Of a stretch of 33,574 nt of DNA, positions 6,135 to 13,611 are shown piece by piece. The notes beneath the pieces are model-generated. The model was not told the DNA's origin and did no database searches. It saw nothing but the letters and a program-made list of their open reading frames with translations. Source of the DNA: DATGIQ01 sp035295665 (GTDB lineage: Bacteria; Planctomycetota; Planctomycetia; Gemmatales; Gemmataceae); assembly GCA_035295665.1 (NCBI GenBank), contig DATGIQ010000404.1, positions 1-33,574 of the forward strand, given 5' to 3'. Every line of letters begins with the position of its first letter. The first letter of the stretch is position 1. The translations under genes and the position numbers were made by a program.

Positions 6135-8081
6135 CTATGCGGCCTTCCTTGCTTTCCTGGATTTGGCCGGTTTCGGCGCCGGTGCAGTGCCGAAGGCCAT
6201 GCCGGCGGGCAGCCAGCTTTTCAGCTTCTCCGCCTGGTCGTGCGGCCGGTCCGGATTGCCGGCATCGGCGAACGCCCGGTCGAGCTGTTCGACCAGCACC
6301 GATTTCTTCTCGTTGCTGCTGGCTGCCGCCCAGGTATCGCCGAGCACCTCGCGGACGATGGCCAGCAACTGTTCCCGGGTGATGCGGCGGAAATAGCTTT
6401 CCTTGCCGGGACGCCAGTAGCCCGCGACGTTTGCTTCGGTGAGGGCAAGTGCGACATCGTAGGCGGTGGATTCATCGCCGTCGGCGGGCCCGAGCTTGGG
6501 TTGCAGCGTCAACGCCAGGCAATAGGCCAACAGGTCGAGTTTTGCCGAAAGTCCCAGCGAGCGGAACGCCTCGAAGCGGGTGGCTTCCGACTTCGGCTTC
6601 AGCCACTCGGTGGGAAGAGATTGCTCAATCGCTCCCAGGGCACGGCTAGCTTCAGTTGCGTCCAGCCGGGTATCCGGCTTGGCACGCCTGAACTGGAACT
6701 GCGGGCCGTCGAGAACGGGACGCTCAGCCAGGATCCGGCTTGCTACCTGAAACGTCAGCAGGTCGAGAGCAATCGCCGGGTGCTTGGCGATTTCGACCTG
6801 GGCGATCTGGCTGCGGTAAGCGGCAAGGTCGCGTCGCAGCGATTCCGGCATGGCGCCTTTCGATTTCGGCCGGCTCGGCTCAGGACCGGCATCGTTTCCC
6901 AGCAGGGCGGCGAGGTGCTTCCGGTGCTCGGGCTTGACTAATCCCTTGTCGAGGAACTCCGAGCCGTCCGGGCCGATGGAGAGATAGCAGCCGGCCAGGG
7001 CTTTCTGCGTGGCATCGAAGCCGACATAGGCGGATAGCTGCTCCTCGATCTGCTCAAGCTGCTGCTCGGCGTCCTCGTACTTTTCCTCGAAGGCCGTGGC
7101 TTCCGATTCATCGTCGGCGTCATCAGCGGCCATCCGGGCCGTCTCGATGTCGGCCTTGAGCTGCTCGCGGCGGGCAAGTATTTCCGCCGGGGCGGCTATC
7201 AGCTGCGGCTGAAGGCGTGAGCAGCGGTGGATGAAATCGTAGTCGCGTTCCGGGTTGATCTCGACCCAGCCCCAGCCCTCGGCCTCAAGCTGCTTGCGGA
7301 TTCCGCCGAGCTTTTCCTCGGCGAGCCGGTTGAGCAAGTCGGGGTTTTCGAGATAGACCTCCTCGCCGAACAGGTCTTTACGGATGGAGCCGCCGGCCGC
7401 GACGTAGGCGTCAACGCCGACAAAGCGGGCGAACTTGCTGTCCGCCTCGACCATCTTTTCGGACAGTGCTGCGCGGATAGCGCTGGGGTCATCCTTCTGC
7501 CAGCCCTGGAGCGACTTGAACACCTTGAGCTGGCGGCGATGGTCGTCCGTGAGCGTGAACACCATCAGGCATTCCAGCGTCATGCCGTCGCTGCGGTACT
7601 CCTTGAGCAGTTGCGGCGCGACGCGGGCAAGCTTCATGCGTTTGACGACAAGGCTTTCCTCGACGCCGAAACGCTGGGCGACCTCAGCAGCCGTGGCTCC
7701 CTTGTCGATAAGGGCGGCGAAGGCTTCGAACTGGTCGGCCGGGTGCATGGCGAGCCGGACGGTATTCTCGGCCAGGCTCAATTCCAGGGCGTCCTCATCG
7801 GCTACGACCTGGCACGGCACGGCGAAGTCTTCCGGCAGCTTGCCTTCGGCCTGAAGCGACTGAATCGCTTCCAGACGGCGGCCTCCGGCGATGACGAGGA
7901 AGCGGCCGTCGCCGGCGTCGGTGACGACCAGGTTTTGCATCAGGCCGTGCGAAAGCAGCGACGCCTTCAGCTCGTCCATGCCCATCTTGCCAGTAGTGCG
8001 GCGGGCGTTGAGCGGGGATTTTTCCAGCCTGCTGACGGCGATGAGCCGGGGTTGCACGCTGGTATTTTCGATAGTGTTCAT
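6135..8081 (-). CDS. ParB/Spo0J-family N-terminal domain protein (648 residues)
   Basis: ATG at 8081 follows AAGGAG with a T-rich spacer. Residues about 8-110 form a ParB/Srx-like domain: SRLEKSPLNARR, LKASLLSHGLMQNLVV, FLVIAGGRRLEAIQSL (the GERR-type box) and LAENTVRLAMHPADQFEAF. A helix-turn-helix region follows (GATAAEVAQRFGVEESLVVKRMKLARVAP). The remaining 400 or so residues are unlike chromosomal ParB. They contain an acidic, probably coiled region near 300-345 and a long unknown C-terminus ending in basic KPAKSRKARKAA. No ParA partner and no parS-like repeat is visible, so a role in partition is doubtful. Similar long ParB-like proteins occur in plasmid leading regions and islands, where they are thought to act in establishment or as nucleases. 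Confidence 0.85.
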   Translation of the reverse strand: MNTIENTSVQPRLIAVSRLEKSPLNARRTTGKMGMDELKASLLSHGLMQNLVVTDAGDGRFLVIAGGRRLEAIQSLQAEGKLPEDFAVPCQVVADEDALELSLAENTVRLAMHPADQFEAFAALIDKGATAAEVAQRFGVEESLVVKRMKLARVAPQLLKEYRSDGMTLECLMVFTLTDDHRRQLKVFKSLQGWQKDDPSAIRAALSEKMVEADSKFARFVGVDAYVAAGGSIRKDLFGEEVYLENPDLLNRLAEEKLGGIRKQLEAEGWGWVEINPERDYDFIHRCSRLQPQLIAAPAEILARREQLKADIETARMAADDADDESEATAFEEKYEDAEQQLEQIEEQLSAYVGFDATQKALAGCYLSIGPDGSEFLDKGLVKPEHRKHLAALLGNDAGPEPSRPKSKGAMPESLRRDLAAYRSQIAQVEIAKHPAIALDLLTFQVASRILAERPVLDGPQFQFRRAKPDTRLDATEASRALGAIEQSLPTEWLKPKSEATRFEAFRSLGLSAKLDLLAYCLALTLQPKLGPADGDESTAYDVALALTEANVAGYWRPGKESYFRRITREQLLAIVREVLGDTWAAASSNEKKSVLVEQLDRAFADAGNPDRPHDQAEKLKSWLPAGMAFGTAPAPKPAKSRKARKAA

Positions 8082-8105
8082 AAAAACTCCTTAAGTTGAT
8101 GGTTG

Positions 8106-8142
8106 AAAAAGGGAGCCGGCGGGGGGAAAGTCACCCGCCGGC
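8106..8142 (-). terminator. Intrinsic-terminator-like hairpin after the 87-residue gene
   Basis: On the minus strand, GCCGGCGGG (8134-8142) pairs perfectly with CCCGCCGGC (8115-8123) and is followed by TCCCTTTTT, a recognisable T-run (8106-8110 on the plus strand read as A). This is the most terminator-like of the three intercistronic hairpins in this operon. It lies between the small gene at 8150-8413 and the parB-like gene, so it could reduce expression of everything downstream. Confidence 0.6.
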
Positions 8143-8149
8143 ATCCGGG

Positions 8150-8413
8150 TCAGGCTGCTGCCTTCTCGGATTCCTTGCGGGCCTTGGCGTCGGCCTGCTG
8201 CTGGTTCAAGATCCACGAGTGGGCTAAGTCGAACAGCTTGGCCATCGGCAGCAAGTCATCGAAGTTGAGGCTGTCGGTTTCCTTCCACGTGTCCTCGCCC
8301 TGCTTGTAGCTGCGGGTGGGAACGACGCTGTACCAGTTGCCTTTTTCCCCGCTGTTGCGCCAGATGGTGACTTGCAGGACGCCGTTGCGGAATTTGTGTG
8401 CTGGTTTGGACAT
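8150..8413 (-). CDS. Small conserved mobile-element protein (87 residues)
   Basis: ATG at 8413 (MSKPAHKFRNGVLQVTIWRN) is preferred over an in-frame start near 8452 because AAAGGA lies upstream at a suitable distance. It has a single compact domain: a beta-rich first half (VTIWRNSGEKGNWYSVVPTR), then SYKQGEDTWKETDSLNFDDL and a helical end. I recognise this pattern as a small unnamed family found beside ParB-like and anti-restriction genes on plasmids and islands, and its shape suggests nucleic-acid binding. That is inference. It is the first gene of the minus-strand operon and directly follows the structured leader at 8437-8653. Confidence 0.75.
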   Translation of the reverse strand: MSKPAHKFRNGVLQVTIWRNSGEKGNWYSVVPTRSYKQGEDTWKETDSLNFDDLLPMAKLFDLAHSWILNQQQADAKARKESEKAAA

Positions 8414-8436
8414 GAGGTATTCCTTTCTCGTTGAGT

Positions 8437-8653
8437 TTCCGGCCACGCCCATCGCGGCCTTTACGAAGCGACCAAAGACAGCCGTTTAAGCCGGGCCCTT
8501 GCCCACGGCCGCATCGTGCGGCACGTGTCCGCTGCAACCTGAAAAACGGAAGGTTCGCTCTTTGGAAAAAAGATGTTTGGCGAAAGCCGTTTTTCTGGTT
8601 GCGGCGGACGGCGGCGGCTGTAAGGTTCGCGTAAGAAGGCCGCGCGGGCGTGG
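8437..8653 (-). promoter_or_regulatory. Structured leader, copy B (pairs with 2130-2335)
   Basis: Non-coding. A 23-base stem joins 8527-8549 with 8587-8609. 21 positions pair as Watson-Crick, one is G-U and one is mismatched; core arms are GAAAAACGG and CCGTTTTTC. Inside are TTCGC/GCGAA and CTTT/AAAG pairs. A second hairpin CCGC-atcgt-GCGG lies at about 8508-8521. The block CCATCGCGGCCTTT-CGA near the gene is shared with copy A, as are GAAGGTTC in the apical part and CCGCG-GGGCG at the far end. The stem bases differ between the copies while pairing is kept. It precedes the first gene of the ParB-like operon. Confidence 0.6.
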
Positions 8654-9102
8654 CGTGCTCACGGGAAGAAAAGAGACAGGGCTAAACGGCAGCACATTTC
8701 CAGACAGGCGGGCTCCTGCTAGGCGATGAGGCGGCGAGAGGCAATTGCCGGATCGCGGGAAAGGGGAAAGCTACAGAGGACGGCGAGTGCGGATGGATCG
8801 GACGAAGATAGAACGCGCCGCCACCTGCGGGCCGAGAAGGCATGGATGCCGTGCGGTGGGTATGCGTTTAGGGCCGAGGGTGACAGCCGTTGAGCTGCGA
8901 ACCACGAACGGCAGCATTGAAGCTGATCTGGCTGCCACTGTGGGTTACAGGCAACCCCCCAAAAGGCGCGTCGGCGTGTCGGTCAGACCGAAGCGCGCTG
9001 GCTTCTCTTTTAGATGCACGTACGGCGCGGTAAGATGTATTCTTTCTCTGGACGGAGGCACCCATACTTGTAGCGGCTTGGCCTGAGCAAGGTGAAGCAC
9101 CG
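8654..9102. other. Intergenic stretch between divergent operons
   Basis: I see no convincing gene in these 449 bases. The open frames on both strands lack ribosome binding sites and recognisable motifs. The stretch must hold the promoter for the plus-strand cassette that begins at 9103, and possibly that of the minus-strand operon. I could not point to a clear -35/-10 pair. The AT-richer part around 9008-9050 is the most likely place for the rightward promoter. Confidence 0.4.
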
Positions 9103-9930
9103 ATGCAGCTTAGCCCTGACTTCCACGCGGGAACGCTGTCGGACAACCACATCCGCCAGGCGGCCAACCAGCACTGGCTCATTTCCGAGAACTTTGAGGA
9201 CGCCGGCATCCGCCAGGCGTGCTACGAGTTGCGAGCCGGGAACGTCTATTACGAACTAGACAGCGCGGACAGCCAGCGCCACGCCATGCGACACGAACTC
9301 ACACCGGGTGAATACATTCTCCTGAAGCCAAAGCAGTTCATCGTCGTCATCACACACGAGAAGCTCAAACTGCCCGATAACGCACTGGGAAGGGTGCTGA
9401 CCAAAGGGCAACTATTTTCCATCGGCGTGATCCCCGTGAACACCTACGCCGATCCCGGCTTTGAAGGCAACCTCGGCATCGTCCTCGCCAACTTGTCGAA
9501 CAACTATCTTAAGATCAAGCAACTCGATCCGATCGCCAAGATCGAATTCAGCAAGCTTCGGCAGTCAGTCACCAGTCCCTATTCGGGGCAGCACGGGTAC
9601 CAGACAAGAATTTGGCCGGTTCCGTACCACATGATTATGACGGCGGAGGAGATAGCCAAGGATACGCGGATTAAGCCGCCATTAGAAGAGTTAAAGGCCA
9701 CGCACGGTGAATTCCTCTCGACGGTCATGAATCGCGTGCTCCGCTTCGAGCGCTACCTTCTCTTGGCCGCCGTCGCGTACTTCCTCCTCTCCATAGTCCT
9801 GCTCGCGATTCTAGTTGGTCAGCAGGGTTCCGGCTTCACCGTCTCGACCGTCTTCTCCGTGATTTTGGGAGTCGTCTCTAATCTGATCTTTGCCGTTCTG
9901 ACGTACTATGCGACCTCTATCAAACGCTGA
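9103..9930 (+). CDS. Membrane-anchored dCTP deaminase/dUTPase-fold protein
   Basis: 275 residues; ATG at 9103 with AAGGTG upstream. Residues about 38-172 form a DCD/dUTPase-type domain: RQACYELRAG (38-46), NALGRVLTKG (93-102), NTYADPGFEGNLGIVLANLS (113-132) and LDPIAKIEF (141-149). Two membrane helices follow (about 218-238 and 247-270), so the enzyme domain is tethered to the inner membrane facing the cytoplasm. By eye-alignment with E. coli Dcd, the arginine of 'SSLxR' is kept (R97), but the catalytic serine position is N93 and the glutamate general base is A129. It may therefore be a dUTPase-like enzyme or a nucleotide sensor rather than a deaminase. It is the first gene of a coupled cassette; the next gene starts 12 bases after its stop. 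Confidence 0.85.
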   Translation: MQLSPDFHAGTLSDNHIRQAANQHWLISENFEDAGIRQACYELRAGNVYYELDSADSQRHAMRHELTPGEYILLKPKQFIVVITHEKLKLPDNALGRVLTKGQLFSIGVIPVNTYADPGFEGNLGIVLANLSNNYLKIKQLDPIAKIEFSKLRQSVTSPYSGQHGYQTRIWPVPYHMIMTAEEIAKDTRIKPPLEELKATHGEFLSTVMNRVLRFERYLLLAAVAYFLLSIVLLAILVGQQGSGFTVSTVFSVILGVVSNLIFAVLTYYATSIKR

Positions 9931-9942
9931 TATGAGTGTGAC

Positions 9943-10311
9943 ATGGATCTTGACCAGCTAGTCCGACTACAGCATCAGTTCGATGCAAAGCACGGCTGGG
10001 CCCCTGACAAGGAGGTGCCAAGCGCCGTTTTCCGGGCGGTCCAGGGCGATCTGATCGGCATCTTCGGCGAAGTCGGCGAGTTCGCGAACGTCGTCAAGAA
10101 GGTGGTCCTCGAAACCGACCACAACCCCAACTCCGATCTGGCAACACTGCTGAAGGCACGCTACAGCGAGTTGTCGGAAGAACTGGTCGATGCCTTCATC
10201 TACCTGATACGCCTGGCGTCGCACCTAGACATCGACATTGAGCAAGCTTACCTGGACAAGCTAAAGGTCAATGAGCAGCGATTCAAGCGATTTGAGCGGC
10301 CGCAGTCCTGA
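9943..10311 (+). CDS. MazG-like nucleotide pyrophosphohydrolase
   Basis: 122 residues, all-alpha. The MazG metal-binding motif is visible: EVGE (E43, E46), then EELVD (E80, D83) in a second helix, followed by the basic stretch LDKLKVNEQRFKRF typical of this fold. Members hydrolyse nucleoside triphosphates to monophosphate plus pyrophosphate, either as house-cleaning enzymes or in conflict systems. The single-domain length matches small MazG/MazG-like proteins rather than the two-domain MazG of E. coli. It lies between the dCTP-deaminase-fold gene and the flavoprotein gene; its 3' end overlaps the latter by 41 bases. Confidence 0.85.
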   Translation: MDLDQLVRLQHQFDAKHGWAPDKEVPSAVFRAVQGDLIGIFGEVGEFANVVKKVVLETDHNPNSDLATLLKARYSELSEELVDAFIYLIRLASHLDIDIEQAYLDKLKVNEQRFKRFERPQS

Positions 10312-11428
10312 CGACGGCGACAGGCGCGGTTATACGGTGCGCGGCGTGCGTATCCCGACGCGCTACTTCCTCGCGCCCGTGAACACTGGCTTTTTTGCTG
10401 CCGGGCTGCCCACCGAAGGTCTCAGACGATTCCATCAGGAACGCTCCGGCCGGTCTATCGGGGTCAGCTTCGTCGGCAACGTGGCAATTGACTCGGAGTA
10501 CGTTAACTCGCCGATGACTCCGTTTCTCTCCCAGCACCGAGCCTGGGAAGTAATCGCTGCAACGATCCGTTCGAACGGGTCGGTCCCAGGGATTCAGCTC
10601 GCCTGCAAAACCTTTGCCAAGACCGCACCCAAGAAGTGGGTCAATCACGATGTCAGCCACTTCATCAAATGTATGCGGTCCCACCTGCTGTCTCTCTCGA
10701 CGGCGACGCTTGACCGGGTGTTCGACCGCTTCCTCTGGGCCGCAGATACATCGTGGCGTCTTGGGTTCCGTATCGTGCAACTTCATGCCGCCCACGGCTA
10801 CTTCTTGGCTCTGCTGCTCTCGCAGGAAATCAACCACCGCACTGACCGGTACGGGGACGGTGTGGACGCGTTGCGCCGATTGATCGGCGCGATCCGTGGT
10901 CTGGGCCATCCAATGGTCCTCGATGTCAGGTTGTCGCTCTCTGAGGGGTTGCGTGATCGGAGCGACGAACTAGAGGCTTTCGACCGGCGCGTCGCCCAGA
11001 TCGCTGACTCCGAAGTGGACATCCTGAGCATCTCCGATGGCTTCTACGACATCAACAAGTTCAGTATCTACCCTCGGCGAGAGGATGGACTCGGCTGTTA
11101 CGTTGATCTTGCCGCCGCCTATGCGGCCAGATTCAGGGCCAAGCTTTGGAACGTGGCCGGCAACGTCTGGGACATTGCTTCCCTTATGCCCAGGCTACCT
11201 CCTAACCTGTCTCTCTCGATCGGGCGGTCGCTTATCGCCGATCCTGCGTTCGTCGAGAAGTCGCTTCGTGTCGCCGATTCGCCCATCAATGCCTGTGTCC
11301 GGTCCGGGAATTGCCACTACCATACCCGTGGCAGGCCGCACATCGAGTGCAAGGTCAATGCCCACGTCGCGGGGGACGAGTCTTACTATCTGCCGATTCT
11401 GATAACCGGAGAAGACCTTGAAAGGTGA
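10271..11428 (+). CDS. Old-Yellow-Enzyme-like FMN oxidoreductase
   Basis: 385 residues, about OYE length. The TIM-barrel signature is clear: APVNTGFFAAG near residue 36, then LHAAHGYFLALLLSQEINHR TDRYGD around 175-195 (the HxAHGY...NxRTDxYGG motif that binds substrate and FMN). Near the C-terminus GRSLIADPAF holds the FMN phosphate. After it comes an unusual tail, CVRSGNCHYHTRGRPHIEC, with three cysteines and two histidines. It is reminiscent of the iron-sulfur segment of dienoyl-CoA-reductase relatives but without their full cysteine set or second domain. OYEs reduce activated double bonds with NAD(P)H; the substrate here is unknown. Start at 10271 overlaps the MazG-like gene, and the stop overlaps the next start (GTGA). 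Confidence 0.85.
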   Translation: MSSDSSDLSGRSPDDGDRRGYTVRGVRIPTRYFLAPVNTGFFAAGLPTEGLRRFHQERSGRSIGVSFVGNVAIDSEYVNSPMTPFLSQHRAWEVIAATIRSNGSVPGIQLACKTFAKTAPKKWVNHDVSHFIKCMRSHLLSLSTATLDRVFDRFLWAADTSWRLGFRIVQLHAAHGYFLALLLSQEINHRTDRYGDGVDALRRLIGAIRGLGHPMVLDVRLSLSEGLRDRSDELEAFDRRVAQIADSEVDILSISDGFYDINKFSIYPRREDGLGCYVDLAAAYAARFRAKLWNVAGNVWDIASLMPRLPPNLSLSIGRSLIADPAFVEKSLRVADSPINACVRSGNCHYHTRGRPHIECKVNAHVAGDESYYLPILITGEDLER

Positions 11429-11566
11429 GTACCTTGCGCGTTTCGGTCATATCGACAGGCGCAGACAAGTCGATGTCCGTTGTGCGCTTCGGTCCGCCCC
11501 ACCGAATGCAAATTGACTCGCGATATTGCGCGCTGTGGACCCATCGCCCTGTGTTGCCCGCGGTGT
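11425..11566 (+). pseudogene. Start of a fourth cassette gene, truncated
   Basis: A GTG start at 11425 overlaps the stop of the flavoprotein gene (GTGA), the usual sign of a coupled next gene. About 47 residues follow, beginning MSTLRVSVISTGADKSMSVV, until sequence belonging to a minus-strand integrase remnant begins at 11567. The frame continues without meaning to 11703. The opening resembles the first strand and loop of a nucleotide-binding fold, but the Walker A pattern is incomplete (TGADKS), so no function is assigned. The fourth protein of the cassette has been lost here. Confidence 0.5.
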
Positions 11567-11785
11567 CTATTTCTTTGAGGCAAGCTCATCGACGTAATCA
11601 GCCCACCATTGCATCATTTCTCGGCGTTCCGGCAGGTATTGGGCATGATTGTACGCAGCCCGGACGCTGTTCCGTTCGCCGTGAGCAAGCTGGCGCTCCA
11701 TGACATCCGGCCGGAAACCGTGCTCATTGGGGATGGTGCTGGCAGTGCTGCGAAAACGGTGGCCGGTCGCACGTGAATGATGCCG
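11567..11785 (-). pseudogene. Tyrosine-integrase C-terminal remnant
   Basis: About 70 residues match the last part of the intact integrase at 12424-13611, roughly four in five identical: TGHRFRSTASTIPNEHGFRP, RQLAHGERNSVRAAYNHAQY and the ending MMQWWADYVDELASKK. The HxxR pair and the catalytic tyrosine are kept, but the first 320 or so residues are missing. It is therefore an inactive remnant of a related, earlier integrase, lying in the same orientation about 850 bases downstream of the intact gene. This suggests successive insertions at one attachment site, and its arrival truncated the fourth cassette gene. Confidence 0.85.
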
Positions 11786-11884
11786 GCACTTCGCCGATGC
11801 TTGATGATCATCTGATGCGGGATGCTGCACTATCCCGGAGCTGAATGGTCCAGAACCTTTTTGGGGCCTTGCCGGCCTTTTGGT

Positions 11885-12307
11885 TCAGGATTCCCCTGGA
11901 TCTTCGTTCCAGTCTTCTGTGAAAAGGAAGCCCATGACCTTGCCATAGCGCAGCAGGGCCAGCATGACAATGCCGGTCGCATTATAGGCGACGCCATCGG
12001 CAAGCAGCTCATCGATGAAGGCCGCTAGGTTATCGGGAAGCGGCAATTGCTGTCCGCGGTTCTCTGTCCAGCGGTCCCAGGCGGCCAAAGCCGGTTGCTT
12101 GAGGTCGCCAGCGTGCCTCTTGCCAAACAGGACAAGCTGGCTTCGCAGTTGCTCAGGGGTAAGATCGGCATCCTTGAGCATGGCAAGTGCCTCACGCATG
12201 ACCTGTTGCCGCGATAGCGAGCCGGCGCGCGTCGCCATATCCAGGAAGTCGAGATATTCCTCGGAGAGGTCGATTGGGATGGTTCGGGGAGTCGGAGTGA
12301 CAGGCAT
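11885..12307 (-). CDS. Probable ribbon-helix-helix-type regulator (140 residues)
   Basis: The start is taken at ATG 12307 (MPVTPTPRTIPIDLSEEYLD); a GTG at 12361 is possible. Residues about 9-50 (RTIPIDLSEEYLDFLDMATR, then SLSRQQVMREALAML) have the strand-helix-helix pattern of ribbon-helix-helix DNA-binding proteins. The second domain is unknown (LAAFIDELLADGVAYNATGIVMLALL). Such proteins can be antitoxin-like or regulate integrase genes. No toxin partner is adjacent. It lies between the intact integrase and the integrase remnant, in the same orientation, so it travels with the integration module. Confidence 0.55.
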   Translation of the reverse strand: MPVTPTPRTIPIDLSEEYLDFLDMATRAGSLSRQQVMREALAMLKDADLTPEQLRSQLVLFGKRHAGDLKQPALAAWDRWTENRGQQLPLPDNLAAFIDELLADGVAYNATGIVMLALLRYGKVMGFLFTEDWNEDPGES

Positions 12308-12423
12308 GACCAGCGTTGCTTCAGTCTTTGGGTTGAAGGGTACGGTAGGGCGATGTAGCACACGGCTGAGACGACAGCAAGGAAAAGCGTCTTGACCAGC
12401 GATCAGTTGAGGGCCTGCGCCAG

Positions 12424-13611
12424 CTAGTTCTTGGCCGCCGCCTTATCCAGGTAATCGGCCCACCACTGCATCATTTCCCGGCGCTCGGGCAGGTATTGCG
12501 CGTGGTTGTAAGCAGCCCGGACCGTGTTGCGCTCACTGTGGGCAAGCTGGCGTTCAATGACATCCGCCCGAAAACCGTGCTCGTTCAAAATGGTGCTGGC
12601 AGTGCTGCGAAAGCCATGTCCGGTGGTGCGGGAATGGTAACCCATGCGGTAGAGGGCATAAAGCATGGTGTTTTCGCTCATAACGATTGAGGGATTGTGT
12701 TCATTTGGAAAAACGTGCTGGCGGTTGCCTGAGTGCCGTTGCAATTCGCGGAAGGCGGCGATGGCTTGCCTCGACAGCGGCACGATGTGCAACTCGTTCA
12801 TCTTCATGCGTTCGGCGGGAATGCGCCATTCGGCCTTGTCCCAATCGATCTCGATCCATTCGGCGCCTCGCAGTTCCTTGGTACGAACGAAGGTCAGCAG
12901 CAGCAAGCGGAGCGCCAGCCTGGTCATCGGGCTACCGTCGTAGGCTTCCAGGTTTCGCAGGAATTCGGGTAGGTCGCGGGCCGTCAGAAAGGCATAATGC
13001 TTGACGATTGGGGTCTTGAGCGCGCCGCGAAGGTCGGGTACGGGATTTCGCTCCGCCCGTCCGGTGGCAATGGCGTACATGAAGATTTGCCCGCACATCT
13101 GCATCACTCGGCGGGCGGTTTCGAGCGTGCCTCTACCTTCGACGACGCGGAGCATCGCAAGCACTTCGGGCGGGCTAATGTCGGCAACGGGCCTTTGACC
13201 GAGTTTGGGAAGGATATGTTGTTCGAGACGGGCAAGCATGGTGATGGCTGACGACGGCGCCCATTCGTGCTTGCGTTGTTCGAACCATTCGCGGGCCACG
13301 GTCTCGAAGGCGTTGACGCTTTTCAAGGCCGCCAGGCGCTTGGCTTCCTTCTTCACCTCCCCGGGATCGGTGCCGGCAGCGAGCGCCTTACGGGCTTGCG
13401 CCCGCTTCTCGCGGGCGTCGGCCAAGGTGATCTCCGGATAGACCCCAAGCGCCAGGAGTTTTTCTTTGCCGCCGAAAAAATATCTCAGTCGCCAGTATTT
13501 GCTGCCGGATGGCGTGATGAGCAGGAATAATCCTTCGCCGTCGCTGATCTTATAGGGCCTCGCTTTGGGCTTGGCGTTGCGCGCTCTCGGGTCGGAAAGA
13601 GACTTGGGCAT
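12424..13611 (-). CDS. Tyrosine recombinase/integrase, P4-like (DUF4102 type)
   Basis: Start at ATG 13611 (MPKSLSDPRARNAKPKARPY), with AGGA eight bases upstream; 395 residues, normal for P4-like integrases. The N-terminal DUF4102 arm-binding domain has YKISDGEGLFLLITPSGSKYW and LGVYPEITLADAR. Catalytic residues of the C-terminal domain are R243 (TFVRTKELRG), H332/R335 (GHGFRST), H358 (LAHSERN) and Y368 (VRAAYNHAQY). All are present, so it should be active. It catalyses site-specific integration and excision of the island. The gene faces away from 13612-14051, where attachment and arm sites would be expected. A remnant of a related integrase lies downstream at 11567-11785. Confidence 0.93.
   Translation of the reverse strand: MPKSLSDPRARNAKPKARPYKISDGEGLFLLITPSGSKYWRLRYFFGGKEKLLALGVYPEITLADAREKRAQARKALAAGTDPGEVKKEAKRLAALKSVNAFETVAREWFEQRKHEWAPSSAITMLARLEQHILPKLGQRPVADISPPEVLAMLRVVEGRGTLETARRVMQMCGQIFMYAIATGRAERNPVPDLRGALKTPIVKHYAFLTARDLPEFLRNLEAYDGSPMTRLALRLLLLTFVRTKELRGAEWIEIDWDKAEWRIPAERMKMNELHIVPLSRQAIAAFRELQRHSGNRQHVFPNEHNPSIVMSENTMLYALYRMGYHSRTTGHGFRSTASTILNEHGFRADVIERQLAHSERNTVRAAYNHAQYLPERREMMQWWADYLDKAAAKN

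Noticed and set aside
6135..8081. ParB-like protein as a true plasmid partition system
   Set aside because: No ParA gene and no repeated parS-like site is visible, and the protein is about twice the length of chromosomal ParB.
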